A stretch of 64,000 bases of DNA from Siderastrea radians (Eukaryota; Cnidaria; Anthozoa; Scleractinia; Rhizangiidae): NCBI GenBank assembly GCA_964017195.1, contig OZ024895.1, positions 45,347,673-45,411,672 on the forward strand. Reading direction: 5' to 3'. The position numbers and the translations under genes are program-made. Each line of letters opens with the position of its first letter. Position 1 is the first letter of the stretch. The notes below the pieces were generated by a model. It was given only the letters and a program-made list of their open reading frames with translations. It ran no database searches and was not told where the DNA came from. Positions 11,826-24,280 of the stretch are shown one piece after another.

Positions 11826-13428
11826 ATGTATCAACAGCCCACGATAAACCAACCGAACCGGTTAAACGGCTACAGTCCGGTTTATCCATTGTATGGTGAA
11901 GTCCCTGTGGAAGTGCTTTGCCCGTACTGTCAGACCCGAGTGTTCACGGTCACCACTAAGGAAGATGGAAACCTGACGTACTTTGCAGCTACTCTGCTGT
12001 GTTTTATGGGGTAAGTGATTCAATTCAATACAGTTCAATAACAGCTGAAAGGAAATACAATGGGACACCGTTAATCTGGTCTCTAATGACAGGGGCACCC
12101 AACCCGTTCGTTTCGGGGAATATCTGTTCGGAAGGCCTAAAATCGCCTGAGATTTACGGATTCAATTGCATTGAAAGCTAGAGATTTCTTCGGCGAAACA
12201 TCACGTCGGGACTTTCGTAACAAGAGGACTTAATTAGTTCCTATCGTTTTCGGAGGGACAAATAGGTCGTTTAGAGCGCAAAATAAGGTCAGCTAGCATT
12301 TTCGGAGAGCCATCAGCAGTTAGGAAATTCGGCGTATAGGATTCTGTTTAATAAAATTTTCTGCGGCCTAAATTTTCAGCTAAAACATCCGAACAGATCA
12401 ATCTGTATTAGCTTACACAAATATGCCTTTAAAAGGCTCTGAAACAATCTAAGAAAGCAGAGAATGATATTTCATGTATTTTCTCGTTGGGTGCCCTTGT
12501 AATGAGCCACAATAACCAGCCGTATTAACCCTTTAAGCCCTGATATGAAAATGCATATTCTCCTTACTGTTCTTCATACATTTCTTATGGAACTAGTAAG
12601 GAGAATTTGTCTAAATATCAAGACATCTCATCCTTAATGATCACTTCTTATAATTCTCATCACATGAATGTTTGAACAAGTAGTAATAATGTAAAAAGAA
12701 ATTTCATTTTAATTATTGTTAGGGTTTAAAGAGTTAACGAGGTGACCGGACTAAAGGCGCATAAAGGGGTCGCAATATAACTGAAGTTTACTCTATGAGC
12801 TTTCGTTCGGGTCCGTTGGCCGTAATAAAAGGTACCCTATCACTGAGGAACTCCTATAAAACGAAGACCCCGGTATAACGAACCATATTCTTCAGCCCAG
12901 TAACAGTAAAATGTATGAGAAAGAACCCGATATAACGAACACATTTTTCCAGACCTTTGGCAATTCGTCAGTATATCGGGGTGAACTGTACACTTCTCCA
13001 TTCTAGTAGTGAAATCATAACTTTTTTTCTCGTTTGTCTCACGATGCAGTCACTTTGATGTAAATCGCGACGTTTTAAAAATCAAGCGATTCTCTGATCA
13101 GCTGATAAGAGTGATTGAGAAAGAAACGTTAACGTACATTTGCGACAAAAATCGCATGTGTAAACGGGCCTTAAAGCATACGTATAAAATGCACTTTGCG
13201 ACCACGAAAAAAAAGTTAGAACGACGACAATGTGGTTTTCTCGTGCTCTTTTGCGTGTAGTACATGCATTCGTTCGATTTTAGTTCTTTTCTAACTTGAC
13301 ATGTCTTGTCCATCAGGTGTTGGTTTGGTTGCTGTCTTATCCCGTTCTTCTGTGATTCATGCAAGGATGTCATACACACATGCCCGAACTGCAGAGCACC
13401 GCTGGGCAAGTTTAACAGACTGTGTTGA
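11826..13428 (+). CDS. LITAF: LITAF/SIMPLE-domain protein
   Basis: Two exons, 11826-12010 and 13317-13428 (TGA), joined in phase 2, give a 98-residue protein. A short proline-, asparagine- and tyrosine-rich N-terminus (1-28) leads into the LITAF domain. The first zinc knuckle CPYC is at 32-35. A hydrophobic Cys-rich stretch follows (about 50-77, with CWFGCC at 63-68), then the second knuckle CPNC at 84-87 and the ending LGKFNRLC. In this family the zinc site is formed by the two CxxC knuckles, and the hydrophobic part lies in the cytosolic face of late endosome/lysosome membranes; members act in endosomal sorting and inflammatory gene control. Length is at the short end of the family. The intron contains a TTAA-type MITE. 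The start is the first ATG of the frame. I am confident of the family; orthology to vertebrate LITAF is not claimed. Confidence 0.88.
12525..12736. mobile_element. TTAA-type MITE family, copy 4
   Basis: TTAACCCTTTAAGCCCTGAT at the left, GGGTTTAAAGAGTTAA at the right, with TCTCCTTACTGTTCTTCATA inside. Lies in the LITAF-gene intron. Confidence 0.8.
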
Positions 13429-15451
13429 CAAATTAAAAGGCGATAAGACGTGTATTGGCAACAGTCTTGTGGTTAAAGGGACTCATATCGTCGACAGTTA
13501 AATGATGGGACAAAACAGACGAGATGATGGCTTTAAATGCAGTGCTCAAGCTAACAAATCACTCAAACAATCCTATAGTGTCTCGGGGTAAAAATTCTAG
13601 TTAAATCAGAACGAAGACCATTTTCTTATAAAATATACACAATTAAAATGTCGAAAAAAGGACTTAAATCAAATCAAGTGAATTCTTGAAAAAACAAAAC
13701 ACAATCAGACTATAGTGGTTTCTACTACTGACACAAGAGAAAACTTGAAAAAAGCGGCCCAACTTTTTTCAAAACTTCAGATTTGTAAGGTAAATTGGCC
13801 ACCGTAAAAGAATTGAAAGCTGACGTTTAGGGCGTTAGCCCTTTTTACGGTGGCCAATCAGTTACCTTATCAACTCAGCTGATAAATGCAATGTTTTGTT
13901 TTTCACTTCCCCACCGACGCAGCACCACAGTTTCTTTGGAAACTAACCCCTTGCAACTTTTTTTGAAGTTGCCACCCTGACGCGGATCCGTGGCCTTGGC
14001 CACGGCTTAAAAGCCTAGTTCAAACGTCGAACTTTACAGGTACCGAACATAATGCAAATGAGAAAAAGCTGCTTGCGTCAGTTTCGGCAGATTGTAATTT
14101 GAACCAGACCTTATTTAGAGTTTCAGTGCACGAGGAGAGTAGTTTGAAACAACACTGGGCCGTTATTTTGGGTTGCTATCAGTATTTATAAACACTGAGG
14201 AATTTGACATAGCTCCTTTAAACTCAAAATGTTTTTCTTTTCAATTCCGTTACGAAAATGGACCCCGGTCCAAATCCGCTAGCAGATATGGACCTCCGGG
14301 GATCCAAATCCTCTAGAGGATTTGGACCCCTTCGCTGATTTGCAACCCTTGTAAAGACTTACGCTACCAAGTAACTTCAAAGGAGAATCTGGCTATTTTC
14401 ATGTTAATCACCGAAATGACTTTGTGCTTTTCAGTGTTGCTAACGAACGACCCACAAAGCACTTATTTTAGCTTTCCAGATTACCCAGCCATACACAGCA
14501 ATTAATCAGTATTAAAAAGCTCCCGCGCTTCAATTGAAAGCAAAAATATGTGTATCCTTCGTTCCAAAAACGTATCACGAGACTGATGGCCTTGTTCTAA
14601 AAACTCGCCGCTGAAAAAGGAGATCATTGCCTTAACACAAGAGGAGGTCCATATCCGCTAGCGGAGGGGGGGGGGGGGCGCAATACCGCTGCGACACCGG
14701 CTGTTATACATAGGAAGAAAAATACTGAACGTTGCTCAAAGTGCTTAAAATGTACGAAAAGCTCACCAAACAAACTTTTATTTCTTGTGCGTTTCATTTC
14801 TGTTTTGTGCCATTTTACGCAGTATTTTCACTTCCAGAAAGCTGCACGTGTTACACTTTTATATGAAAATCATCTGACAAATAGAGCTTCCCTAATCAAA
14901 GGTTTTTTTTCTGGGACAGTTAGATCTTCAGTGTTGTCACACAATAGATTTAATGACACAGTACAGTCAAAGTTAGGAAATAACCTCTACTCCAGGAGCA
15001 ACTTTATTTTACTTTTTTTTAATGACTACATTTTTTTTTTCATGAACTCCAATATTCACTTTAGTACCCTTCAAAAGGTTTGCAAAAGATTTCAAATGCA
15101 TTCACAGATGTCACTCTGGCACAAATATACAGCAATATTACAATAAATATATATTAATAAGATTTCCTTCAGTCAGGGGAGAAAGGACCATTTTGACAAA
15201 TCTTGACTTTGCAGTAGTACTAAAACATTTTCCAACTTAATTGCAATAAACAAATAATATGATGGCACTCAAAGTTGTCATGTGAAACATGACCCATAAT
15301 GTTGCTTAGCAATGCCTCTAACCAAAGCTGCAGGCTCAGGCAATCTTTGGTTGGGGGAATTTGTCAGAGTTTCCTGTTATGCTCTTTGCCTTCATGGTCT
15401 CTTATTACAGTGAATGCAGCTTTTTATTCTTTTCTTTTTCTTCAAAAAAAC
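13429..15451. other. Intergenic interval LITAF gene / LSM1
   Basis: Contains the hairpin repeat at 13.8 kb and a repeat with GATTTGGACC / GGTCCAAATCC words (14268-14330, again near 14646) ending in a G-run. The LSM1 3' UTR should begin at 15451. No gene seen. Confidence 0.5.
13785..13890. repeat. Hairpin repeat, copy 2
   Basis: TTGGCCACCGTAAAA and TTTTTACGGTGGCCAA form a hairpin around GCTGACGTTTAGGGCGTTAG; GTTACCTTATCAACTCAGC ends it. Confidence 0.55.
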
Positions 15452-18400
15452 TCAACTAAAGACATCATCAGTGTTGAGGTAAGAGTCTGGTGCATTCACG
15501 GGAAGCCCTTGATTCAGTCTTGCCTTCATCTTTGCTTTCTCTTCTTCTTCTTTTGCCAACTGCTCTTCTCTTTGAGCTTCTAGAATTTCTGCCACTGATA
15601 CTTCTTCAAGTTTGGAATTGGCTTCCTTTTCTTCGTCCTTTTTCAAAAATAACAATTTAAGTAGTATTGAATAATGGGGTATACAAATTTCAGGATTTCA
15701 TCCATGTCTGAAAAAAGGTTTTGAAAACAGGGCACAAGTCACCAAGATTTAGGAAGCATCTTAAATGTCAATAACTTACTATTTCTCCAGCAAGCACCAT
15801 ATTGTCTCCTCTGATAAGGAAAATTCCTCTGGGAATATCACCATACTTTCCTCCCACATGAATTCTTTCAATAGTATCTTGCAGCAAAAGGTTGGCTGAA
15901 AACAAACATTTTCATCACTTTAATCAGAGTGCTTTTCATCACAAGCGGCCACTGGTCGCCCTTATTTGACAGTACTCATTGGTAGTAGTCAGATTAAACT
16001 GCATGAAACCTAGAGGATGACTCAAACAGTTAAGAAGAAGCTTGGCAGTTTTCCTGCATAAGAGTGTGAGACTAGCCAAGATCACAGTTGAGGTTAGAGA
16101 GAGAACAGGAAAAATAGCCTGTAATGCAGATGTTTGCTGAGGGCACACCAGTGCTGGAATGACATGTGTCGCTGCCATCTTGGATTTGGAAAACTGTTAG
16201 GAGTTGGAGAAAGAAGCCTAATGCCCAGGGTTGTCCACAACTTTTCAAGTAGCTGGCAAAAGTTTCTAAGTAGCCGGATAGTGATTATCGAACGCCGAAG
16301 GCAATCCCTTCTAGGGGGGTCTGGGGGCATGCCCCCCCAAGGAAAGTTTTACATTTTAAGTCCCCAGAAACCGAATTTCCTTGATTCTGAGCACTAATTT
16401 CCAATAATGTCAGTTCCAAAAGTAATCATAACTTTTCAATTATATTTGTATAAACTCATGCCTTCAGTGGTTTTCTACATGTAATTCCCAGAACTCAACG
16501 TAATGAACTAATAATTGTGTATCTCTGTGCCAACCAGATTATTTTAAGTCAATAAACTGCAATGGGAAATAAGTTTCATTTTCATATATCTGCGCCAGTA
16601 AAGGAACAAATAATTTGCCTTTAATATATATATATATATATATATACATCACAAAAGTAGCCGGCACAAACAACCCAAGTAGCTGGTTAATTCTGCCGGC
16701 TGCTGGCTGTTAGGAACAACCCTGCTAATGCCCACCCCCTTGGTCACACTTTCTACTCTCTTCAGTCTTCCTCTGCTTTTAAAATCCAAGCTATACATTC
16801 TGGGAATACATAAGTGCATATAAGTATCAGCAAAATAAAAACAGGGAAAGCACTCATTCTGTAGCGAACAGGTAGCAATTGCCATCAAATGCAATACAAA
16901 CGCCCTCGCTGACAAGTTTGTAGCCCGCTGTTCCTTTGGCAGAAAAGAAAAGATCGCACCTTCCAGTGAACCTTAGTGCAAAAGCGAGGGCAGCAAAATA
17001 TCCTGAAGGTACCTTTCGTGTGGATGATGGCCTGTTGTTTTGTTCATCATGCAATGTCATTATTGATCGATGATCATCTATGAAAATGTGTGGTGGAATA
17101 AACTACAGATGTGATGCATTTGACTGTTGAATCTCTTTATTTTTTCATTCAAGATAAATGCAAAATCCACGTGTTTTCTGTACGTTAGTTACTGAACCTA
17201 TTTGTCCTAATTTACATGTATGTAGAGGATTGAGTGTTGTTCCTTTATGTTATAACTGTGCTTTGGACAGTATAAAACTAGTTTTCTTCCTCAGAGACCT
17301 AGTAAAACAAGGTAAAAATAGCTTAGAAAAATCACATAACTTGCCGCATAATGGCCCTTTCTTGCCGCATAATTTCCCCTAAGAATGACGCATAATTTTC
17401 CATTTTTCCCACACCCTATCAGAAGGCCTGACTTTCCTTTGCTTGATTTGACTAAATGGCTCTCTAGTGAAGAATGAAACAATAAAAAACTCGAATTACA
17501 GCTAAAAAGTTGCACTTATGATATTTACACAGAAGATACCACCTTTATATCAGCCAAAATTAATTTGCAGAACAACCAAGAAATTGTGTCTACAGTTAAT
17601 GTATTCACAGTCATTTTAACATACATAAAAGTCCAAAAATCCATTCAGTACCTTTTAATTTCTGGTCACTTCATGGGACTGATATACAACAGTTTAGTTA
17701 CACAATTTGCTACAAGTTTCCAAATTTAATTGACTGTTTTGTTTATCCACGATGAACTGCTTGCTCTCATTACCAAGGCAATTTTAGTCAATTTATTTCA
17801 ATGTCTCATTGCTTAATGCTTATCACCGATGGCATGTCATCTTCATCATGCTGGAACTTCAGCTTCAGTTTCCAAGTGTTAGCAGCAGTTATTTTGCCTC
17901 TTGATCACTTCCTTCTTTTAAAACTTCGCAATGCAAAAATCGGAGCATAAAACCAAAAACTTAATAATTTTTAAATCATACAATGACAGAAGCCTGGAGA
18001 CTACACAGCAGGCATGCAGTTCAATTCTCATTGACAGATAAGGAACTATGATGATAACACACAGTAAACTTTAAATGGGTACACTTACCAAATTGATCAA
18101 TAGATCTCAGATGTCCTATCAGTGTTCTTCCATCTCGCAGGACAACCATTAGTTTCTCTGTCAATTTATATTGTGAGGGTCATCGATTAGTTTGGTAATA
18201 ATTTTTATCATTTATTTATTCATATATTTATTTGTTTATTTATTTATCTATTCATAAATAGCCTTTAGTAAGTATGTACTCCAACTGGTAGGAAGATGTG
18301 CATCTGAGTCACATGGAAGATACAATCAAAGCTGACATGGAATTTTATTTTATTTCCATAAAATTTGTCAATGTTTCCTTCTTCAGCCTTTCTTTCTTTT

Positions 18401-19163
18401 TTCCTCCAAACAAACCACCCACTTTTACCAGAGAAAGGGCAATGGGAAACAAAACGTTTTATGGGGATGACCTGATGGCTACCCAAGTTTGTATAATACC
18501 TCTACAGAAAACAGAAGATGTTTTCATTACTTTCTTGAATATGCATATTAGTTGCATTCTCAATCATAGACATTGAACAGCTATGATTTCTCATTGGTTT
18601 TCCACACACAGGTTACATGCGTTAGTGAATAACCCTGCTTTTTTCCGTGAAAGGAAATAATTTGGATGCTATGTCAGCATTCAAACGTTTTTGCAGTACA
18701 ACAAAAATAGATAAACACTTTTATTTACAAGAATCACCAGGGTGGCCCTTTGAAAAGCAAAACAACCTTTTCAGAAGCGAAGCAACGAGGAGCAAAGTTG
18801 AAAATAAAAATAAAAATTACTATAAGCTTACTTAGCTTTACACTTGTTGAATTGGATACGAGATTACTTGACCCTAGCTATGGCCTTGTTTATGTAACAT
18901 GTGCTCAAGAAATTGTAAGATGATTAGGGAAGTTACTAAATTCCAAAATAAAAAACACTTTGACGTGGTGGACTGGTATAAGCAACTGTTGTGAAAGAGT
19001 AAATCAAAAACGTCGTACTACCCAAACCTAATTTTGACATGTAGGTATTTCTGGTCAGTCAATTAGAAATAAAAGATCATAAAGATAAAAAGAATAAAGA
19101 CTAATAAGAAACCTTACTATCTATCTCCTTGATCAGACTTGCCGTTCCAGGAAGAAAGCTCAT
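15452..19163 (-). CDS. LSM1: LSM1, mRNA-decapping activator subunit
   Basis: Four exons read leftwards: 19163-19118, 18157-18089, 15895-15780 and 15637-15452 (stop). They join in phases 1, 1 and 0 to give 138 residues, close to human LSM1. The start [15 protein letters not shown] matches the family N-terminus. The Sm1 region carries [17 protein letters not shown] and the Sm2 region [19 protein letters not shown]. The C-terminal tail (about 77-138) is charged, Glu/Lys-rich and helical, as is typical of LSM1 rather than other LSm proteins. LSM1 joins LSM2-7 in the cytoplasmic ring that binds oligoadenylated mRNA 3' ends with PAT1 and promotes decapping in P-bodies. Intron 2 is 2.2 kb and contains a hAT-like insertion. 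The start codon lies 372 bp from that of DGAT2-family gene A, head-to-head. Confidence 0.95.
16226..16724. mobile_element. hAT-like nonautonomous element with 8-bp target duplication
   Basis: Begins CAGGGTTGTCC, ends GGAACAACCCTG, and CTAATGCC stands on both sides (16218-16225 and 16725-16732). Eight-bp duplications and CAGGG ends fit the hAT superfamily. It lies in LSM1 intron 2 and has a (TA)n tract near 16630. Confidence 0.85.
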
Positions 19164-19534
19164 GGTCGAGATATACAGAAGAATTGAAACGAAAGATTCA
19201 AGACAACATAATTCAAACACAAATGATGCCAGGCGGCCACAGAAACTTCATGGTCGACGATGGAGACTAGGAATGAGCCTCGTTTTCAAATGAGAAATAT
19301 ATCACGTGTTTCTTCTCTATGTTTACGTGAGCGCGTGACAACTGTCACGTGAAATCCTCTGTGAAGCAAAGGTTAATTTTTTACACCACTTCCGGTAAAG
19401 ATCAAAATACGAAAATTTCCCTCAAGGAATAACCGATCAAAGTTCAAAATGCAATCAAGAGGTAGCGAGTTTCGACGTCAGTATTTTATAGTTTAGAACT
19501 CTCTCGCGAAGAAGGAGCACGTTTTCGTCCCAAG
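19164..19534. promoter_or_regulatory. Shared head-to-head promoter interval, LSM1 / gene A
   Basis: Only 371 bp separate the start codons of LSM1 (-) and DGAT2-family gene A (+). Both promoters and 5' UTRs must lie here or overlap the coding starts. I see no clear TATA box facing either gene, as is usual for compact bidirectional promoters. The function is inferred from the arrangement alone. Confidence 0.4.
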
Positions 19535-22500
19535 ATGTCAAGTAAACAGAGAAAAGAGACAAGTTTCTCGCTGTGGAAGAGCAGCTTAATGTTCGAAGAG
19601 CCGCTTCAATTTGCAGCGGTTCTGATTATGACAAGTTTATTCATCTTCGGACACACTATAGGCGTTCTTTTCTCGATTTATCTTCTCCTAACACCACTCT
19701 ACGGCTTCACCGTAGTTTATTTATTATGGACATACTGTTTCGACATGAAAACGCCCGCTAAAGGAGGCAGACGGTCTAAAACATTTCGTAGGCTGAAGAG
19801 CTGGGAACATTTTCGCGACTACTTTCCAGTTCGACTAATAAGAACGAAGAGGCTTGACCCGAAGAAAAACTACATTCTGGGATATCATCCGCATGGCATA
19901 ATGTGTGCTGGTGCTTGGGCTAACTTCGCAACTGAAGCTACTGGATTTAGCAGTCTTTTTCCGGGCATTAAGTCTCATCTTCTCACCCTTACCTGTAAGT
20001 GACACATTAAGACGGAATCCATTAGGAAATTGAGTAATTGTAATTTTCAGTGGACAAAAATCTTGTACCAGAATAATTTAAGGAATATCGCATTCTTTTT
20101 TACATTTTTTGAGAGCTATGGATGTAATTTGTTATCTGTAGTAACCCCAAAGACAATATTCTTATGGGAGCCCGAGAAAATGACTTTCAAATTTCACAAA
20201 AGGAAATCTTACGCATAAAGATTTATCTATTTTACCTGTGTTTACACAATTCCTGTGAAATTTGAATTTGAATTTCACGGGCTCTCATAAGAAATTGTCT
20301 TTGGGGTTATTACAGATAACAAATTACATCCATAGCTCTCAAAAAATGTAAAAAAGAATGCGATATACTTTAAATTATTCTGGTACAAGATTTTTGTCCA
20401 CTGATTACTCAATTTCCTGATGGATTCCATCTTAACTTGTTTTCCAGTTTGCATTTATTCCAAAAGATGTGACCATGTACATGTTTGTATGCGTGTACTT
20501 CAGCAGATCACTCAGCATATAGCTGACGGAGTGTTTTCAACCTATTCTATCTTATCTTGGTGGTGCAAAGTACATTTCCCTGATCGTGGTACTTTGTGCG
20601 TTTCAAGGGTTATGTTTATCTGTTTGTATCTGCAAGAGGCCGAGGTCATTGATTATTGGGAACTGCTCGAGATATATTGACGGTACATATTTGTTTTCTG
20701 GTTTCCTGGTTCATCGTAATCGGCAAATCAAATTTAGGAATGTTGCACATATTTGAAACGGGGAAGTCCCGCCGGATACTTTAGGGCTAGGGTACGCCAC
20801 AAGACCTTTTCTTCAAGAAACAACGACTGTTGTTCCCTTATTTTCTTCTGTGACAATTTTTTTTTCTTTGTTTGAAAAATTTACAAGTTTGGGCTATTTT
20901 TTATCGTCATATGAACGGCGAAGGCGTTTTGTTTAAAATTTCTTTAAAAGAACTCAAAAATCGAGACCTGTGGCTGACCCAAGAATATTGCATGTTGTTG
21001 TCCTGTATGGGACTGAAAATCCAATTATGACCATGGGTATCATTTTACAGAGGTCACCTCTAAGGTTCTATTTTCGTCATCATTTATTACCCTTTCACGC
21101 CCAGCCTCTTGATAGGATGGTTCCAACTTTTGAGTCTGTGGATGAAATCCTTAAGTGTGACCATTCAAATGAAAGCTACTGAGCAGTACTTTCCTGTGGT
21201 GCCGTTTATTATGCTGTACAAGGTGGTTCCAACTTTTAACTCTGTGGATGAAATCCCTCAGTGTGACCATTCAACTGAAAGCTACTGAGCAGTACTTTCC
21301 TGTGGTGCTGTTTATTATGCTGTACAAGGTGGTTCTAACTTTTGAGTCTGTGGGTGAAATGGGAAAGTGTGACCATTCAAATGAAAGCTATTAAGCAGTA
21401 CTTTTCTGTGGTGCTGTTTATTATGCTGTACAAGGTGGTTCCAACTCTTTAGTCCGTGGATGAAATGCTAAAGTGTGACCATTCAAATGAAAGCTACTGA
21501 GCAGTACTTTCCTGTGGTGCTGTTCATTATGTTGTACTAGGTGGTTCTAACTTTTGAGTCTGTGGGTGAAATTCTTAAGTGTGACCATTCAAATGAAAGC
21601 TATTCAGCAGTACTTTCCTGTGGTGCTGTTTATTATGCTGTACAAGGTGGTTCTAACTTTTGAGTCTGTGGGTGAAATCCTGAAGTGTGACCATTCAAGT
21701 GTAGTACTGTTCATAATAATATAATTAAGGTAATTAAGGAGATTGAGTCTGTGGATAAAACCCAAATTGAGACCATTTAACTGAAAGTTGAGCAGTACTT
21801 GTTTCTTGCAAAATTAATTTTGATATTCTTTTTCTTCAGTGATGTTCAAGTTTCCCCTTTGGCGTGACTTTGTGATGGCTGGTGGTGTGTGTGAAGTGTC
21901 CAAGGAGAGTATTCAACACATTGTGACAAAGCAGGGAGCTGGGAATGCAGCAGTGATTGTTGTTGGAGGAGCAGCAGAATCCCTTGATGCACGTCCAGGC
22001 TCCTATACTTTGACCCTAAAAAACAGGAAAGGATTTGCAAAGATAGCTTTACAAACAGGGTAAGAAGGAAGATAAATATTTTGTCAAATGCTTGTTACAT
22101 CAAAACCCCTTAATTTTGCCCAAGACTGTCTACGGTGAGAATGCAAAGTGCAGAGTATGTGTGAAATGAACAGCTTTTGTTACCTGCGGCAGATCAACTT
22201 TGGCTGTTTTTTGTTTTGTTTTATTTTTTGATTAAATTACTTCTGAGAAATTTTAACCACAGAGGCTAAGAGTGTATTTGAACAGTTTTACATTTTAATA
22301 GTTCTTACATGACCAATCTGACAATTTTATTTAGCAGCTGACGAGGCTCGAAGAGCGAAATATATTCCGCAATTTTAACAGTGTTTATAACATTTTAGAG
22401 CTTTTAAGTGCGTCGACTGTGTACCAAAGACGTGATGTCTAGTTGTTCTTCCTGTTGATTAAATTAAATTTTATTTTATTATCTCTAGTTAATTTTTTTT

Positions 22501-23687
22501 AATTTCTTGCTGTGAAAAGTAGGCATTTCAGTGGCTCTTGGTGTTTTTTTCTCTTGTAGGAAACATACTTACGTTATAGTGGGGGGGAGACAGGGGGGTA
22601 TAAACCTCTCGCTTCCCGTACCCTTTAATCCCGGTACCCGCCCTGTATTTTTTGGCTCCCACCTCTTTGCATTTTTTTGATTGCAAAATTTTGCACAATG
22701 TTGCATAATTTTTCCCTTTTTCTCCCGCTTCCCGCCACCTTGGGAATCCCGCTTCCCGCCCCCTCTTCTCCCGCCCCCTCTTCTCCCGCCTCCCGTTCAC
22801 CTCCCGCCCCCCTATCCACCCCCCCCCCCCACGTTATAGCAAGTTTTTTTTCAATATAATTTGTGAAAGTATCAGTCATTACTAAAAATAGGGGAAGTGG
22901 GGAGGTGGCTAAATCTCATTAGCAGCTATTAACTCTTTTTTGTTGATTTATTTCCTTTTTAGAGCATATCTTGTTCCAGTGTTTTCATTTGGGGAAAATG
23001 AATTATTTAACCAAGTCAGCAATCCTAGAGGATCACGACTAAGAGCTTTTCAAAACAAGTTGATGAAAATATTGTCCTTTGCTCCTCCACTGTTCTTTGG
23101 CAGAGGAATCCTGCCCAGGATTATTGGCATTATGCCTCACAAGAGGCCAGTCTGCACTGTGGGTATGTAGAAAAAAGGTTCTCTTTTTTTTTTTTCACCG
23201 TAACAAAAAGGTTTGCTGAATAAGGTAATGGTGGTGATGATGATGACAATGATGAACAAAGAGTTTTTAAAAAGCCATTTTAAAAACAAGGAAAGTAGGC
23301 TTGGAGGGTCTTCTGACAATCCCAGTCTGAATTTGTCCGTGGGCACCACCTCTGGTTAATCTTCCCCTGGTGCTAATTGAAAAATAAGAGGTAGCCTGAA
23401 TTCAAGACATTTGCCTTTAGCCAGTAGGGAGTAGACATACTCTGATTAGATTTACTCTTTGTAATCCAGCTTAGACTGGATTAATAGTTTAATTAATATT
23501 AATTTAATTTGATTTTGATTGACTTTTAGTTGGTGCTCCAATCCCAGTGAAGCGAGCAGTGCCAAACCCAAGTGCTCAACAGGTTAACAGACTTCACAAG
23601 AAATATGTCCAAGGACTTATTAATCTCTTTGAAGAACACAAACACAGATATGGCTTGTCAAGAAGTGTGAAACTCAGAATTGTGTAA
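19535..23687 (+). CDS. DGAT2/MOGAT-family acyltransferase, gene A
   Basis: Four exons, 19535-19994, 21840-22059, 22963-23162 and 23530-23687 (TAA), phases 1-2-1, give 345 residues, the usual family length. A hydrophobic hairpin lies at about 26-66. The catalytic-region motif HPHG is at 118-121 in the context ILGYHPHG, followed by NFATEAT and FPGI. Exon 2 has the VVGGAAES block and NRKGF; exon 3 has PVFSFGENE and FGRGI. The family transfers acyl groups from acyl-CoA to mono- or diacylglycerol (or related alcohols) at the ER membrane and lipid droplets. Acceptor preference cannot be told from sequence. No disabling change is seen. Intron 1 carries a foldback element and 106-bp satellite units; intron 2 carries a C/G-rich insertion. 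It sits apart from the B-F cluster and is head-to-head with LSM1. Confidence 0.93.
20007..20435. mobile_element. Foldback element in gene A intron 1
   Basis: About 190-bp arms: TTAAGACGGAATCCATTAGG at the left against the inverse CTGATGGATTCCATCTTAA at the right, and AACAAATTACATCCATAGCT inside matching its inverse. Arms match at most positions. The loop is about 60 bp. Confidence 0.85.
21110..21810. repeat. 106-bp satellite array, intron 1 of gene A
   Basis: GTGTGACCATTCAA recurs at 21155, 21261, 21367, 21473, 21579 and 21685: an exact 106-bp period over six units, ending in a decayed unit near 21800. Same family as 9600-10420. Confidence 0.95.
22580..22830. mobile_element. C/G-run insertion with 9-bp target duplication
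   Basis: ACGTTATAG flanks it on both sides (22571-22579 and 22831-22839). The ends are a G-run and a C-run in inverse orientation (TGGGGGGG / CCCCCCCC), and the inside repeats CTTCCCGC/CCTCTTCTCCCGCC. A nine-bp duplication is typical of Mutator-like elements. In intron 2 of gene A. Confidence 0.65.
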
Positions 23688-24110
23688 AGCAGATTAGTTA
23701 ATTATAAATCTTTTTCTTTGAAATACTTGTCCAGTATATTTTTTTATAAGCATAGATTATTCAATTTTTCACTATATATTATTTAATTCTGATCTGTTTG
23801 ACTCAACTCTGTATATGCACTCGACTATGGACAACACCCTTGCATGGTCGCAACAATCTTTCTTCGTACAAGCCTTATTCATCTGGAGGTCCAAGCAAAA
23901 ATTATCCTGTCCAAGCTCTACTCAGTCTAAATTTTCTGATGTCTCAATGAAACAGCAATGAATTGTTGCAAATATTTAATATCGAATTGTGACAATGAAA
24001 CAAATAATAAAAAAAAAAGTAAATAATTATTATTCAAATTTGAAACCTTACAAATTATTCCATTAAAGAATTTGGTTGATGAATTTTTTTTTTGGAGAGA
24101 ATAAATATAT

Positions 24111-24280
24111 TGATGTATATACAAGGCTAAAAAAGATAAAAAGGGGGGTATAAACAATTAAAAGAAACCAAACGTTTTCGACAAGTATGTCCTGATGATG
24201 ACATACTTGTCGAAAACGTTTGGTTTCTTTTAATTGTTTATACCCCCCTTTTTATCTTTTTTAGCCTTGTATATACATCA
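24111..24280. repeat. Perfect palindrome, 81-bp arms, 8-bp loop
   Basis: 24111-24191 is the exact reverse complement of 24200-24280; the loop is CTGATGAT. The arms include AAGGGGGGTATAAACAATTA and AACGTTTTCGACAAGTATGT. The loop and right arm read as CTGATGA, T, GACA/TGTC stem, GAAAAC, a hammerhead-like order on the plus strand, although stem I does not pair. Confidence 0.9.

Noticed and set aside
22528..22879. Overlapping Gly/Arg/Pro-rich open frames on both strands
   Set aside because: They lie in the C/G-run insertion with 9-bp flanks; composition alone explains them.
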